Shown: positions 1 to 8,188 of the stretch, in pieces | How positions within the stretch are numbered: position 1 is the stretch's first letter | Layout of the letters: each line of letters begins with the position of its first letter | Source of the DNA: an uncultured Clostridia bacterium | GTDB taxonomy: Bacteria; Bacillota_A; Clostridia; TANB77; CAG-508 | Length of the DNA: 31,195 nucleotides | Direction of reading: 5' to 3' | Assembly (NCBI GenBank): GCA_944388685.1 | Contig: CALXJS010000014.1 | Location: forward strand, 1-31,195 | Notes under the pieces: generated by a model | Databases searched by the model: none | What the model saw: the letters and a program-made list of their open reading frames with translations, nothing else | Told to the model about the DNA's origin: nothing | Made by a program: the position numbers and the translations under genes

Positions 1-2
1 AT

Positions 3-1337
3 TATGAACAACATAAAAAAATCTTTACAAAAGATATGAAAAAAGATTATACCATTTTAGTACCACAAATGGCACCAATTCATTTTGAATTATTAGAATC
101 TGCTGTACAATCTAGTGGATATAAAGTGGAACTATTAAGAGAATGTACCCAAAAAACTGTTGAAACTGGATTAAAATATGTTAATAATGATGCTTGTTAT
201 CCATCTATCTTAGTAACAGGGCAAATGATAGAAGCCCTTCAATCTGGCAAATATGACTTAAATAGAACTGCTTTAATCATGTCACAAACAGGTGGAGGAT
301 GTAGAGCAACAAACTACATAGGCTTTATTAGAAAAGCACTTAAAGACGCAGGATTTGAAAATATTCCGGTTATCTCTTTCAATATCGTTGGTATGGAAAA
401 AATGCCTGGATTTAAAATCACAGTACCTTTAATAGAACGTCTACTAAAAACTGTTTTATATGGTGATTTATTACAAAAAATGCTAACAAAAAATAGGGCT
501 TATGAAAAAAATAAAGGTGAAACACAAAAACTATTTGATGAATGGATGGAAAAATGCAAAAAATTACTACAAAAATCAACTAATAAAGAGTTTAAACAAA
601 GTATATATGATATTGTCAATGACTTTGAAAAAATAGAATTAGATACTTCTATTGAAAAACCTAGAGTTGGTATTGTTGGAGAAGTTTTAATTAAATATCA
701 TCCATTTGGAAATAATCATGTTGCTGATTTACTAGAAAAAGAAGGCGCAGAAGTTATTTTACCTGACTTTATGGGATTTGTGAAATTTATGGCGACACAT
801 AAAATTACATTTAATAGTTTGTTAAATACAAATAAAACTTCTTCTAAAGTCATGAAAGCAGCTATCAAATTAATTGATATCTTAGAAAAAGATATGAAAA
901 TTGCTTTATCAAATTCTAAAAAAGGCTATTTACCACCATGTGATATTTGGCACTTAGAAGATAAAGTAAAAGATGTATTATCTATTGGAAATCAAACAGG
1001 AGAAGGTTGGTTCTTAACAGCCGAAATGATAGAATACATTGAACATGATATTCCAAACATTATTTGTGTGCAACCATTTGCTTGTTTACCAAACCATGTT
1101 GTTGGTAAAGGTGTTATTAAAACCATAAGAGAAAAATATCCAGACGCCAATATTTCTCCAGTAGATTATGACCCTGGTGCTAGTGAAACAAATCAAGCAA
1201 ATAGAATTAAATTATTGATGACTGTTGCTAAAGATAATCTAAAAGCAAAACAAGCTAGAAAAGCAGCAATTGAGAAAGAAAATGAGACTGAAGCAATAGA
1301 ACAAACAAAAGAAATCAAAGAAACTCAAAAAAATTAA
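3..1337 (+). CDS. 2-hydroxyacyl-CoA dehydratase activase-related protein, C-terminal part (partial)
   Basis: The frame is open to the left edge of the window (it reads YEQHKKIFTKD before the first ATG at 36), so this is the 3' part of a larger gene and the ATG at 36 is probably an internal Met. The visible ~440 residues match what I know of the C-terminal region of long activase-related proteins (DUF2229/COG3580-3581 type). In those proteins an N-terminal BadF/BcrA-type ATPase is followed by a region related to the Fe-S dehydratase subunits. Conserved-looking cysteines occur in NNDACYPS, GGGCRA, LPPCDIW and QPFACLPN, plausible Fe-S or metal ligands. The last ~35 residues are a charged Lys/Glu tail. 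The gene runs toward the tRNA-Ser genes and ends in a hairpin terminator. The family is often annotated as an activator of (R)-2-hydroxyacyl-CoA dehydratases, but the true substrate is unknown. Family call fairly sure; function inferred. Confidence 0.82.
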   Translation, partial: YEQHKKIFTKDMKKDYTILVPQMAPIHFELLESAVQSSGYKVELLRECTQKTVETGLKYVNNDACYPSILVTGQMIEALQSGKYDLNRTALIMSQTGGGCRATNYIGFIRKALKDAGFENIPVISFNIVGMEKMPGFKITVPLIERLLKTVLYGDLLQKMLTKNRAYEKNKGETQKLFDEWMEKCKKLLQKSTNKEFKQSIYDIVNDFEKIELDTSIEKPRVGIVGEVLIKYHPFGNNHVADLLEKEGAEVILPDFMGFVKFMATHKITFNSLLNTNKTSSKVMKAAIKLIDILEKDMKIALSNSKKGYLPPCDIWHLEDKVKDVLSIGNQTGEGWFLTAEMIEYIEHDIPNIICVQPFACLPNHVVGKGVIKTIREKYPDANISPVDYDPGASETNQANRIKLLMTVAKDNLKAKQARKAAIEKENETEAIEQTKEIKETQKN

Positions 1338-1421
1338 TCAGTTAAATTTGATATATTTTTGAAATTGTTGTATACTATGTATAGAACGAAAGTTTAATCA
1401 AATCTTTCATGTAAAATCAAT

Positions 1422-1456
1422 AAAAATAGAGGAAGCTGCAACTTCCTCTATTTTTT
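1422..1456 (+). terminator. Rho-independent terminator of the activase-related gene
   Basis: A perfect 14-bp stem (arms 1422-1435 and 1442-1455, core ATAGAGGAAG / CTTCCTCTAT) with a CTGCAA loop is followed directly by a T-rich run. It lies 85 bp after the stop codon. Confidence 0.9.
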
Positions 1457-1503
1457 CTCCTTTTTTATGTACTGTAAAATTTTTAAAAGTATTATAATCT
1501 TTA

Positions 1504-1766
1504 ATATTTAGTTACAATTCAGACCAACATGCTGGAAAGGTTACCTATATATTATTTTGAAATACCGCGTAAGCGACTAAACGAACGAAGTGAGTGCGAT
1601 TGGAGCAACCTTCTTTCGTTGAAAAGTAAATTTTTAGATAGGATTAAATTTATTTAAGACTAGCTAAAAATTGATTTTTCAACATAAGTGGTTGCGACAC
1701 ACAAGGTATGAAAAATAATATATAGCTAACCTTTCCAACATGTTGGTCTGAATAGTAACATATTTA
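1504..1766. mobile_element. MITE-like foldback element with 7-bp target duplication
   Basis: The element itself spans 1511-1759 (249 bp). Outer arms 1511-1558 and 1712-1759 are inverted copies with only a few mismatches, beginning GTTAC(A/T)ATTCAGACC. Inner arms 1605-1641 and 1660-1695 (GCAACC ... GGTTGC) continue the pairing around an 18-nt loop, so nearly the whole element folds into one long hairpin. A left-arm insert (about 1566-1604) has no partner. ATATTTA occurs directly outside both ends (1504-1510 and 1760-1766), as expected of a 7-bp target-site duplication. There is no ORF, so it would need a transposase from elsewhere. A structured RNA is the alternative reading. The GTTACnnTTCAG end motif recurs at 21823-21858 and 29223-29256. 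Confidence 0.75.
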
Positions 1767-1798
1767 TACAGAATAGCAAATAAAATTTTCACTTTGTA

Positions 1799-1827
1799 TT
1801 GACAAATCCATTAAAAAATGCTAATAT
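1799..1827 (+). promoter_or_regulatory. Promoter of the tRNA-Ser pair
   Basis: TTGACA (1799-1804) and TAATAT (1822-1827) are separated by 17 nt and would start transcription about 25 nt upstream of the first tRNA. The -35 is perfect and the -10 weak. It lies just outside the foldback element. Confidence 0.65.
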
Positions 1828-1859
1828 TAATATTGTCCTTGGTAATTATCCAAAGATAT

Positions 1860-1951
<92 letters not shown>

Positions 1952-1958
1952 ATTAAAT

Positions 1959-1986
1959 AAAGAGTTAGATATAAATCTAACTCTTT
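1959..1986 (+). other. Hairpin in the spacer between the two tRNA-Ser genes
   Basis: AAAGAGTTAGAT (1959-1970) and ATCTAACTCTTT (1975-1986) form a perfect 12-bp stem with a 4-nt loop. It is followed by AAATATAAAA rather than a T run, so it is more likely a processing or partial-attenuation structure than a full terminator. Confidence 0.5.
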
Positions 1987-1997
1987 AAATATAAAAT

Positions 1998-2087
1998 GGA
2001 GAAATACCCAAGTGGTGAAGGGGACAGTTTGCTAAACTGTTAGGTCGAGCAATCGGCGCGAGGGTTCGAACCCCTCTTTCTCCGCCA
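1998..2087 (+). tRNA. tRNA-Ser (anticodon GCU)
   Basis: Acceptor arms GGAGAAA (1998-2004) and TTTCTCC (2077-2083) pair, followed by G and CCA (2085-2087). The anticodon stem ACAGT/ACTGT holds loop TTGCTAA, anticodon GCT at 2031-2033, reading AGU/AGC serine codons. The long variable arm and GGTTCGAAC T-loop fit a class II serine tRNA. No separate promoter is seen, so it is probably processed from the transcript starting near 1834. Confidence 0.96.
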
Positions 2088-2121
2088 AAAAAATGTACTT
2101 CAATAATGAAGTACATTTTTT
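2088..2121. terminator. Bidirectional terminator between tRNA-Ser and the J-domain gene
   Basis: An A-run plus ATGTACTTCA and its inverse TGAAGTACAT plus a T-run form a 15-bp stem with a 4-nt loop (2103-2106). With As on the left and Ts on the right it can end both the plus-strand tRNA transcript and the minus-strand secretion operon. The stop codon of the J-domain gene (2120-2122) overlaps its right arm. Confidence 0.88.
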
Positions 2122-2818
2122 ATTCTATATGAAAAATTGACTTAACTATCTTTATAATAAAATCAATCATATATTTAACCATCTCATTACTATTATAAAA
2201 GCTAATTAATTTTTCCCTTGTAAATGGAATAACCCATAAAAGTACACAAATTAGAATTACTACAACAATTGCAATAAAAATTTTTAAATAATCTTTAAAC
2301 GTTTTTTTATATCTTATCTTATAACCTCTTCTTCTTAATTCTTGAACATATGCATCATGATAAGCTTTTCTTCTAGCATTTTCCAATTGTTGCTGATAAT
2401 CTATGTTTTGATTCTGATTGTTTAAATTTTCTGAGGCTTCAAAATTTGTATTATGAATTGCTTGATTAGTATTTTGATAATTGGCATGTTGATTATCTAC
2501 ATAGCTATTATTCATTTCTGATGATTGTCTTTTTATATTATTTAATTCTTGTTGTAATTTATCATATGCCTCTTTAGAAATTGTATCATCTTTTATTGTT
2601 TCATCATATTGCTTTCTTTTTGTTTCATCTGATAAAACAGCATAAGCTTCATTAATTTTTTTTATAATTTCTTCCGCTTTTGCTTTATTTTCTCCCTCTT
2701 GCAAATCTGGATGATATTTTTTTACTAAAGCCTTATATGCTTTTTCTATAACTTCTGGTGATGCATTTTTACTAATTTCCAACCAATCATAATAATTTTT
2801 GTTTTCTTCCTTTTCCAT
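2120..2818 (-). CDS. Membrane-anchored J-domain (DnaJ-like) protein
   Basis: The 232-residue product has an N-terminal J domain (about residues 9-73) with the HPD tripeptide needed to stimulate Hsp70 ATPase (YHPD), followed by the typical helix IV YAVLSDETKRKQYDE. A Gln/Asn-rich linker (about 85-150), a basic stretch (RRRGYKIRYKK), one strong transmembrane segment (about 175-197) and an amphipathic C-terminal helix follow. It lacks the G/F, zinc-finger and C-terminal substrate-binding domains of classical DnaJ, so it is a class III J protein with its J domain probably in the cytoplasm. It lies 31 bp after the preceding secretion-operon gene and is last before the terminator. I infer that it recruits DnaK to a membrane machine, perhaps for substrate unfolding or assembly. 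J domain is certain; link to secretion is inferred from position. Confidence 0.85.
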   Translation of the reverse strand: MEKEENKNYYDWLEISKNASPEVIEKAYKALVKKYHPDLQEGENKAKAEEIIKKINEAYAVLSDETKRKQYDETIKDDTISKEAYDKLQQELNNIKRQSSEMNNSYVDNQHANYQNTNQAIHNTNFEASENLNNQNQNIDYQQQLENARRKAYHDAYVQELRRRGYKIRYKKTFKDYLKIFIAIVVVILICVLLWVIPFTREKLISFYNSNEMVKYMIDFIIKIVKSIFHIE

Positions 2819-2849
2819 CTACAATAACCTCTTTAACAAATTTCAATTA

Positions 2850-4178
2850 TTAATTTACATTAAATGATAAAGTGAAATCAGTACCTTCGCCTAATAGGAC
2901 ATTAAAGTTAAATATTTTGTTTTCTGATTCATTTCTGCCATTTTTTATTGTACTTTCATAAATATATATGTCACCCTCATTGCTTGTAGAAATGATTTCA
3001 AGAACATTATAATCATAGAAGTTTTCTTTTATGTAGTTTTTAAAAGATTCTTCATCTGGAAAATAATTATTTCTAAATCCTTCAGATAAGGTTTCATAAG
3101 CATGTGTATAATCTTTTGTATTAAGCATTTGTATAAATACGGATACATTAAAACTTGTTTTTTGAGAATCTGTTAAACCATTATATGCTTCTATATATTC
3201 TTCACTTTTTATTGTATATGTATCTAATTGTACCTTATAATCCATAAAATCTGTTTCTTTAAATAAATAATAGTTTCCTCTGTTATCAACACATACATAT
3301 TGTGTATAATCTTCATATGTATTTACACTATATTCTGCTAAATTTAGAGTAAATATTGCATCATGATTATCTGTTAAATACTCTTGAAATTTTTCATAAC
3401 TTCCAAATCTTTCTTGTTTATATTCATCATCTAAATATTCATATGCAAGTTCTGGAAGACACAATAAAATATTTTTATATACATTTAAGTGTTCTTTACA
3501 TAAATATTCATAATTCACTTTTGCCTGTGCAAATTTGTTTAATGTGTTTTCTTCTATGGCTTCATTATTATTTATAATTTCGACTTCATCTATATTTTCT
3601 ATTGTGCCATCTGGTACTGGTTCTACAGAAAATGTACTATTTGATATATCCAAATTTACATATATATACATTTCTTTTATAAAATTAGAGTTTATATCTG
3701 TTAAAAATCCATATACCAAATATTTCTCTATTACATCATTCTCTAATACATTCATTCGTAATGGAACAAATATAGCATTTTGTTCCATTACTTCTACAGT
3801 TTCTCTTAAATTCTCAACGGTTATGTTATTTTCTTCTATATATTGCTTACTTAATAGATCGTAAATATTTTGATTTATCTCTTCATCTGATACAATTTTT
3901 GAATAATTACTATTTTCGTCTGTTCCATAATAACTTGAATTATTTATATTTACTCTATTTATATACGAATTTACACAATTGACAACTGTATAAAAGTTCA
4001 CAAAATCTGATACTTTTTTTGTAGATTCATTTTCGTAATCTACAACAATTCCAGGTTGACCAGCTTCTTCTTCTACTTCCTCAGACTTATTGTCAAGATA
4101 TTTTAACATTATGGAAATACCTATTATTAATATAATAAATATAACAATGACAATAATAATAATTTTCTTCATATTCAT
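2850..4178 (-). CDS. Membrane-anchored extracytoplasmic protein with NTF2-like repeats (candidate VirB8/TcpC-type)
   Basis: The 442-residue product has a single N-terminal transmembrane anchor (about residues 5-25), an acidic linker, and a large outside domain. Two similar stretches (near residues 245-270 and 355-385) share the pattern AY-x-L---x(F/Y)-P/S-x-E-x-F-x-x-Y, also found in the gene at 7212-8177; this resembles NTF2-like folds. TcpC and VirB8 of type IV secretion systems are single-pass membrane proteins with NTF2-like outside domains, so I place this as a channel-assembly component. RBS AGGAG precedes ATG 4178 by 7 nt; a second ATG two codons on is possible. It lies 20 bp after the hydrolase gene in the same operon. 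The NTF2 assignment is by pattern, not by structure. Confidence 0.6.
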   Translation of the reverse strand: MNMKKIIIIVIVIFIILIIGISIMLKYLDNKSEEVEEEAGQPGIVVDYENESTKKVSDFVNFYTVVNCVNSYINRVNINNSSYYGTDENSNYSKIVSDEEINQNIYDLLSKQYIEENNITVENLRETVEVMEQNAIFVPLRMNVLENDVIEKYLVYGFLTDINSNFIKEMYIYVNLDISNSTFSVEPVPDGTIENIDEVEIINNNEAIEENTLNKFAQAKVNYEYLCKEHLNVYKNILLCLPELAYEYLDDEYKQERFGSYEKFQEYLTDNHDAIFTLNLAEYSVNTYEDYTQYVCVDNRGNYYLFKETDFMDYKVQLDTYTIKSEEYIEAYNGLTDSQKTSFNVSVFIQMLNTKDYTHAYETLSEGFRNNYFPDEESFKNYIKENFYDYNVLEIISTSNEGDIYIYESTIKNGRNESENKIFNFNVLLGEGTDFTLSFNVN

Positions 4179-4198
4179 ATCTAAACTCCTTTTATATG

Positions 4199-6964
4199 TT
4201 ATTCCACATATCTGTATACTCTAACAAAAAATCCTGGTGAATACGTACTTACCTTTATTCCTGTTTTTGTACCTGATGCATGAACATATTGTCCATTTCC
4301 AATGTATATACCAACATGTTGATGTGCTGATGAATGTACCCATAAAACATCTCCAGGTTGAAAATTACTTGCATCCATATTCGATGATTCCCAAACTGCC
4401 AATGCACTATAATTTCCAGCTGTCGTCGTAGGTAATTCAAATCCAAAGAATTGTTTATATAATCTATAAACAAAACTAGAGCAGTCGTAACTAAATTCTC
4501 CATACCTATTTCCTTGGCTATAATAATATCTATCATCATCTGCTATTCTTAAGGCTTCTGTTAGCATAGCCCCCATTTTAACGGCATTGTCTCCTGAAAG
4601 ATTAATAGGTCCTATTCTACTATCTGTGGTTGGTTTTTCCATATCTTTAAATTGATTATAGTATTCTTCTGCAGATTGTATTCTACTTGATAAATGGTTC
4701 TTTTGTGGATTATAATCTGGTCTTTCAAATAAAGCCATAAATGCAGTTGTACTAGTCGCTATGTCTGTTGCATTACTCCAATCTGATGCCGTATAACTAT
4801 TTCCATCATATGCTGAAGAAGATTGACCTTGCAATTGATAATCTGCAAATGGATTTCCACTATTAGGGTCTAACTCTGCTAATAAAAATTCTATTTGTGT
4901 ATTTACATCACTTGTATCTGTTCCTTTACTTGCTATATATGCCTCTAATTGCGTTCTTCTGGTATAAGACCACTGACATAGACCTAAACCTACCCCAGAA
5001 CCAGATTCTATCTTAGTAGGATCAAATCCTGATTCCCACTGTATGTTACCAAGTACCGCAGCAGCCGCTATTTTACTATATCCTGCATCTAGCAATGCCC
5101 ACCATACCTTTTCTTGTACACTACTTCCATAAAATCCTGATACAGTTGTTGTTCCTAGTCCCATCAACTGCATTAAATCATCAAAATCTGTTACTCCATA
5201 ATCTGTACCTGTATATCGATATAAAATATATTTCATAACAGAAGAATAAGATTGTGTATGTTCTGAAAATTCCAAAACATCAAATAGCATTTCATCTGCA
5301 TTTTCAAATAAGTCTCCTACATAAGCTGTTTCTTTATTTCCTGAATATAAATCTGTATATGGTACTTTCTTTCCATCAGGATCAAAAGTCGCTCCTTCTT
5401 CATAATGTCCAGATTCATTTTTCCATAACCCTAAAAATGCATCTGTGTTATCTTCATAATCTATAACACCTGTTACTATCATATCTCGTACAGTTGTTTT
5501 AACTTTTTTTTCTGTTCCCCCTGATGATGAGGCAGTAATTCCCGAAATAGAAGATTGATATGATTGCAACACATACTGATTGCTTGTATAGCTATCAATT
5601 ATATCTTGTACATCACTTCTATCTTGTAATTTATTGTTAATGTCTGCAATCTGTGTATCGAGATTTATAGAATCCGTATTTAACATAGACATTAACTGAC
5701 TTCTTAATGTATCAATTGATTGAATACCTGTAATATTAAATCCGCCAATATCATATCCTTCTGCATTCTCCAGTGAATTCTCTCCACTTGGCGTAAATGC
5801 TGTAGATTGCCCTTCTGCATTGTAATATTCATACGTTGTAATTGTATTTTTTGTTACTGTTCTATCTGCTTTAAAATACCATGAATCCGCAGAAATAAGT
5901 TTAATATCATAATCTGTACTACTTGTTGTTTCTGTGGTCTGTACTGTATGTTCTAAACTTGCAATATTATATGTTAAATCTCTTCCAGCTGACGCCGTTT
6001 CTACTTGTCCATTTTCATCAGGAAGTATTGTGTATTCACCTTCACTATTACTTGTTTTTATAAATGTTAAATCCTTTCTGGCATTTAATATAATATCAAT
6101 CGGATACGTTCTTTCTGTAACAATTGTTTCTTGTGTTGTTAATGAAAATACTCTTAATGTAATATCTTGATTAATAATTAATCTTTCAAATGCTTCTAAG
6201 AATTGTGGTGAAGCTGAAAATTGTAAAAAATCAACTAATAACTCTATTGGCACCATACATTCTGATATTTCACTGTTGTTAGCATAATTAATGGTTTTTG
6301 TAGAAAAACTATAAGCACCATTACTAGATGTCGTTACCGTAATCATTTCAATGGTTCCAATTTCTTTTACTGTATACATTGTTATTGCTGTATTTTTACC
6401 TAACTGACCATTTCCTATTGGAATTCCGACATTCCCATTAAACCAATTCACATAATAGTCAAATGTTTCATTGTTCACACAAGTCATTAAGTCTCCATTT
6501 TCATTTTCTATTTTAATACTTCCTCTTGTTGCTGTATAATATACATCTTCTCCTGTTGTATCATCTTTTAATCTAACATAATAGTATCCAGCTTCATCTG
6601 GAGTTGTCTCATTGCTTGTTGCTAATTGAGATAATTCATTAGGATCCAATGTTTCTAATAATTCCTCATAAGATACCTCTATTCCCAATTCTGTACCAAC
6701 AGTCGCTTGTGTTACATAACTTGCTAATACTAATCTTCTCAATGTATCTTTTGTAAGCCCTGCTTCTTCTAAGTCCAAGTTTCCCTTAAAGATTACATTA
6801 TCATTTCCGTCTCTATCTTCTTCTCCTTCATCTTCATCTTCTTTCAAGATTCCACCATTTGATAAGGCATCTGCTAACTCCTGAACCACTTCATCACTAA
6901 AATAAAATACACATTTTTCATTTTGCGGTGGATCGAGAGTTGCATCACCCCCTCCGGAAGGCAA
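4199..6964 (-). CDS. Two-domain peptidoglycan hydrolase (phage-tail-lysozyme + NlpC/P60), CwlT/VirB1-like
   Basis: The 921-residue frame holds a long region of unknown function (1-620), a phage-tail-lysozyme-type domain (about 625-730; AAAVLGNIQWESGFDP with likely catalytic Glu644 and GLGLCQW), and a C-terminal NlpC/P60 endopeptidase (about 795-921) with Cys828 in YDCSSFV, His883 in HVGIYIG and His895 in YVHASG. This muramidase-plus-endopeptidase layout matches wall-cutting enzymes of Gram-positive conjugation machines such as CwlT of Tn916 and PrgK, which open peptidoglycan for the channel. The reading frame begins at a TTG (6962-6964) just after an in-frame TAA, without a good RBS, and no ATG occurs for about 150 codons. 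It overlaps the end of the membrane-stub ORF by 20 bp at a G5 run. I suspect the two are one gene: removing one G would give a continuous membrane-anchored protein of about 1,000 residues. Confidence 0.88.
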   Translation of the reverse strand: MPSGGGDATLDPPQNEKCVFYFSDEVVQELADALSNGGILKEDEDEGEEDRDGNDNVIFKGNLDLEEAGLTKDTLRRLVLASYVTQATVGTELGIEVSYEELLETLDPNELSQLATSNETTPDEAGYYYVRLKDDTTGEDVYYTATRGSIKIENENGDLMTCVNNETFDYYVNWFNGNVGIPIGNGQLGKNTAITMYTVKEIGTIEMITVTTSSNGAYSFSTKTINYANNSEISECMVPIELLVDFLQFSASPQFLEAFERLIINQDITLRVFSLTTQETIVTERTYPIDIILNARKDLTFIKTSNSEGEYTILPDENGQVETASAGRDLTYNIASLEHTVQTTETTSSTDYDIKLISADSWYFKADRTVTKNTITTYEYYNAEGQSTAFTPSGENSLENAEGYDIGGFNITGIQSIDTLRSQLMSMLNTDSINLDTQIADINNKLQDRSDVQDIIDSYTSNQYVLQSYQSSISGITASSSGGTEKKVKTTVRDMIVTGVIDYEDNTDAFLGLWKNESGHYEEGATFDPDGKKVPYTDLYSGNKETAYVGDLFENADEMLFDVLEFSEHTQSYSSVMKYILYRYTGTDYGVTDFDDLMQLMGLGTTTVSGFYGSSVQEKVWWALLDAGYSKIAAAAVLGNIQWESGFDPTKIESGSGVGLGLCQWSYTRRTQLEAYIASKGTDTSDVNTQIEFLLAELDPNSGNPFADYQLQGQSSSAYDGNSYTASDWSNATDIATSTTAFMALFERPDYNPQKNHLSSRIQSAEEYYNQFKDMEKPTTDSRIGPINLSGDNAVKMGAMLTEALRIADDDRYYYSQGNRYGEFSYDCSSFVYRLYKQFFGFELPTTTAGNYSALAVWESSNMDASNFQPGDVLWVHSSAHQHVGIYIGNGQYVHASGTKTGIKVSTYSPGFFVRVYRYVE

Positions 6965-7190
6965 TTACCCATGTGTTATGAAGATGTCTTAATTGCTCTG
7001 TAAGCCAACTTACTGGATTATCTAAAAAGTCTAACACTTCTCCTAAAACGGTTTCCATTATTTCGATTATTCCACGAAATACAACATATACAAGCGATCC
7101 CAATAATACAATAATCATTAATACAATTAATATTTGTGTTACAATTCTATTTTTAAATAAATTAACTATACCTTTATTTCCTTTTCCCAT
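6945..7190 (-). CDS. Short transmembrane protein, probably the N-terminus of the downstream hydrolase
   Basis: The 81-residue product starts at ATG 7190 with an AGAGGATG ribosome site and has a basic N-terminus, one transmembrane segment (about residues 18-40) and an amphipathic stretch. It ends VIAFRRG-stop at CGG AGG GGG TGA. The hydrolase frame resumes one base over at exactly this G5 tract (GATGCAACTCTC...), and alone that frame lacks a normal start and any membrane anchor, both of which this ORF supplies. Options are a sequencing or assembly indel, a real frameshift mutation, slippage-based phase variation, or programmed +1 frameshifting at GGG-TGA with an SD-like AGGGGG on the spot. It could also be a genuine small subunit with translational coupling. 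Confidence 0.65.
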   Translation of the reverse strand: MGKGNKGIVNLFKNRIVTQILIVLMIIVLLGSLVYVVFRGIIEIMETVLGEVLDFLDNPVSWLTEQLRHLHNTWVIAFRRG

Positions 7191-7211
7191 TTCATCCTCT
7201 TCTTATAATAT

Positions 7212-8177
7212 TTATAAATCAATTACAACTTCTGAAAACTCATTATAATTCTGTGTATCTTGTATGTAAAGATCGTAATCTTTTACTATGTTGTGAAAAT
7301 GAATTTCTTTGTCAGTATCGTCTGAACCAGATGTCTTATTATACTGTAATGTTATTGTTTCTGTATTGTTTGGTTCAACTCTTAATTTTAGTATATTCAT
7401 ATCACTATAATCACATGTTCTTCTTCTATCATTATTTGTTGTTATATACATTGTTTCTGAAATATCTTTTGTAGAATCTAATAAAATGGTTTTGTCTGAT
7501 TTATTTTTTACCGAAAATGTGTAATTGACATAATCAACATATGTCTCAACATATTCTACTTTTATGTATAATTCTTCAGTTTCTGCATAAACATTTTCTA
7601 AGTTTTCTTTTGATATATAATTACTAATGCTTAAATATTTTGCATTGTCTTCTGTCTCTACTACTGTAATATAATCCTGATATTTATTACTATTTTCATA
7701 ATCACCCGTAGACATGATGTCTCCAATAAATCTTACTCTATATGTTGTGTAATTGTCACGATTTATCCATGATTGTAAATTACACATTCTTTTTTCCGTA
7801 AATATCGTGTTATAATAGTTTTCTTCAAAGGTTTGTTGATTTGGATATAATGCTTCTTTACAATCAGAAGAAAGCATATTATATGCCTCTGTTACTTTTC
7901 CTTCGTTACAATAGTCAACAAAAGTATTAATTATGCTCTCTTCTTCTTCATAAACAGTTTCATCTATGTCGTCACCTTCAATTACTGTTTCTGCAGGTCT
8001 ATAAGATGATTGATTCTCTGCCACTGTATTTTCTTCTTCTATCCCTTTACCTAATATGGCTGATACAAGAATCCACAAAAATAGTATAGCAAGAATGAAA
8101 AACAGTATAATATTAATTTTTGATTTTATTTTTTTATATATTCCATAAGAATTTTTATTTATAAAACTTTTAAACAT
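7212..8177 (-). CDS. Membrane-anchored NTF2-like protein (candidate VirB8/TcpC-type)
   Basis: The 321-residue product has a basic cytoplasmic start, one transmembrane segment (about residues 22-43), an acidic Glu-rich linker, then an outside domain. Residues ~85-125 (FVDYCNEGKVTEAYNMLS and YPNQQTFEENY) match the repeat pattern of the 442-residue protein at 2850-4178, suggesting both carry NTF2-like folds and are distant paralogues. The C-terminal third is predicted beta-rich (alternating polar/hydrophobic strands) and may be an Ig-like or second domain. It lies 21 bp upstream of the membrane stub/hydrolase and 11 bp downstream of the VirB6-like gene. A VirB8/TcpC-like scaffold role is inferred from topology and neighbours. 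RBS AAGGTG precedes ATG 8177. Confidence 0.6.
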   Translation of the reverse strand: MFKSFINKNSYGIYKKIKSKINIILFFILAILFLWILVSAILGKGIEEENTVAENQSSYRPAETVIEGDDIDETVYEEEESIINTFVDYCNEGKVTEAYNMLSSDCKEALYPNQQTFEENYYNTIFTEKRMCNLQSWINRDNYTTYRVRFIGDIMSTGDYENSNKYQDYITVVETEDNAKYLSISNYISKENLENVYAETEELYIKVEYVETYVDYVNYTFSVKNKSDKTILLDSTKDISETMYITTNNDRRRTCDYSDMNILKLRVEPNNTETITLQYNKTSGSDDTDKEIHFHNIVKDYDLYIQDTQNYNEFSEVVIDL

Positions 8178-8188
8178 AATTCACCTTT

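Noticed and set aside
4255..4539. 94-codon minus-strand frame inside the NlpC/P60 region
   Set aside because: It is an out-of-frame shadow of the hydrolase, whose catalytic motifs are in the other frame.
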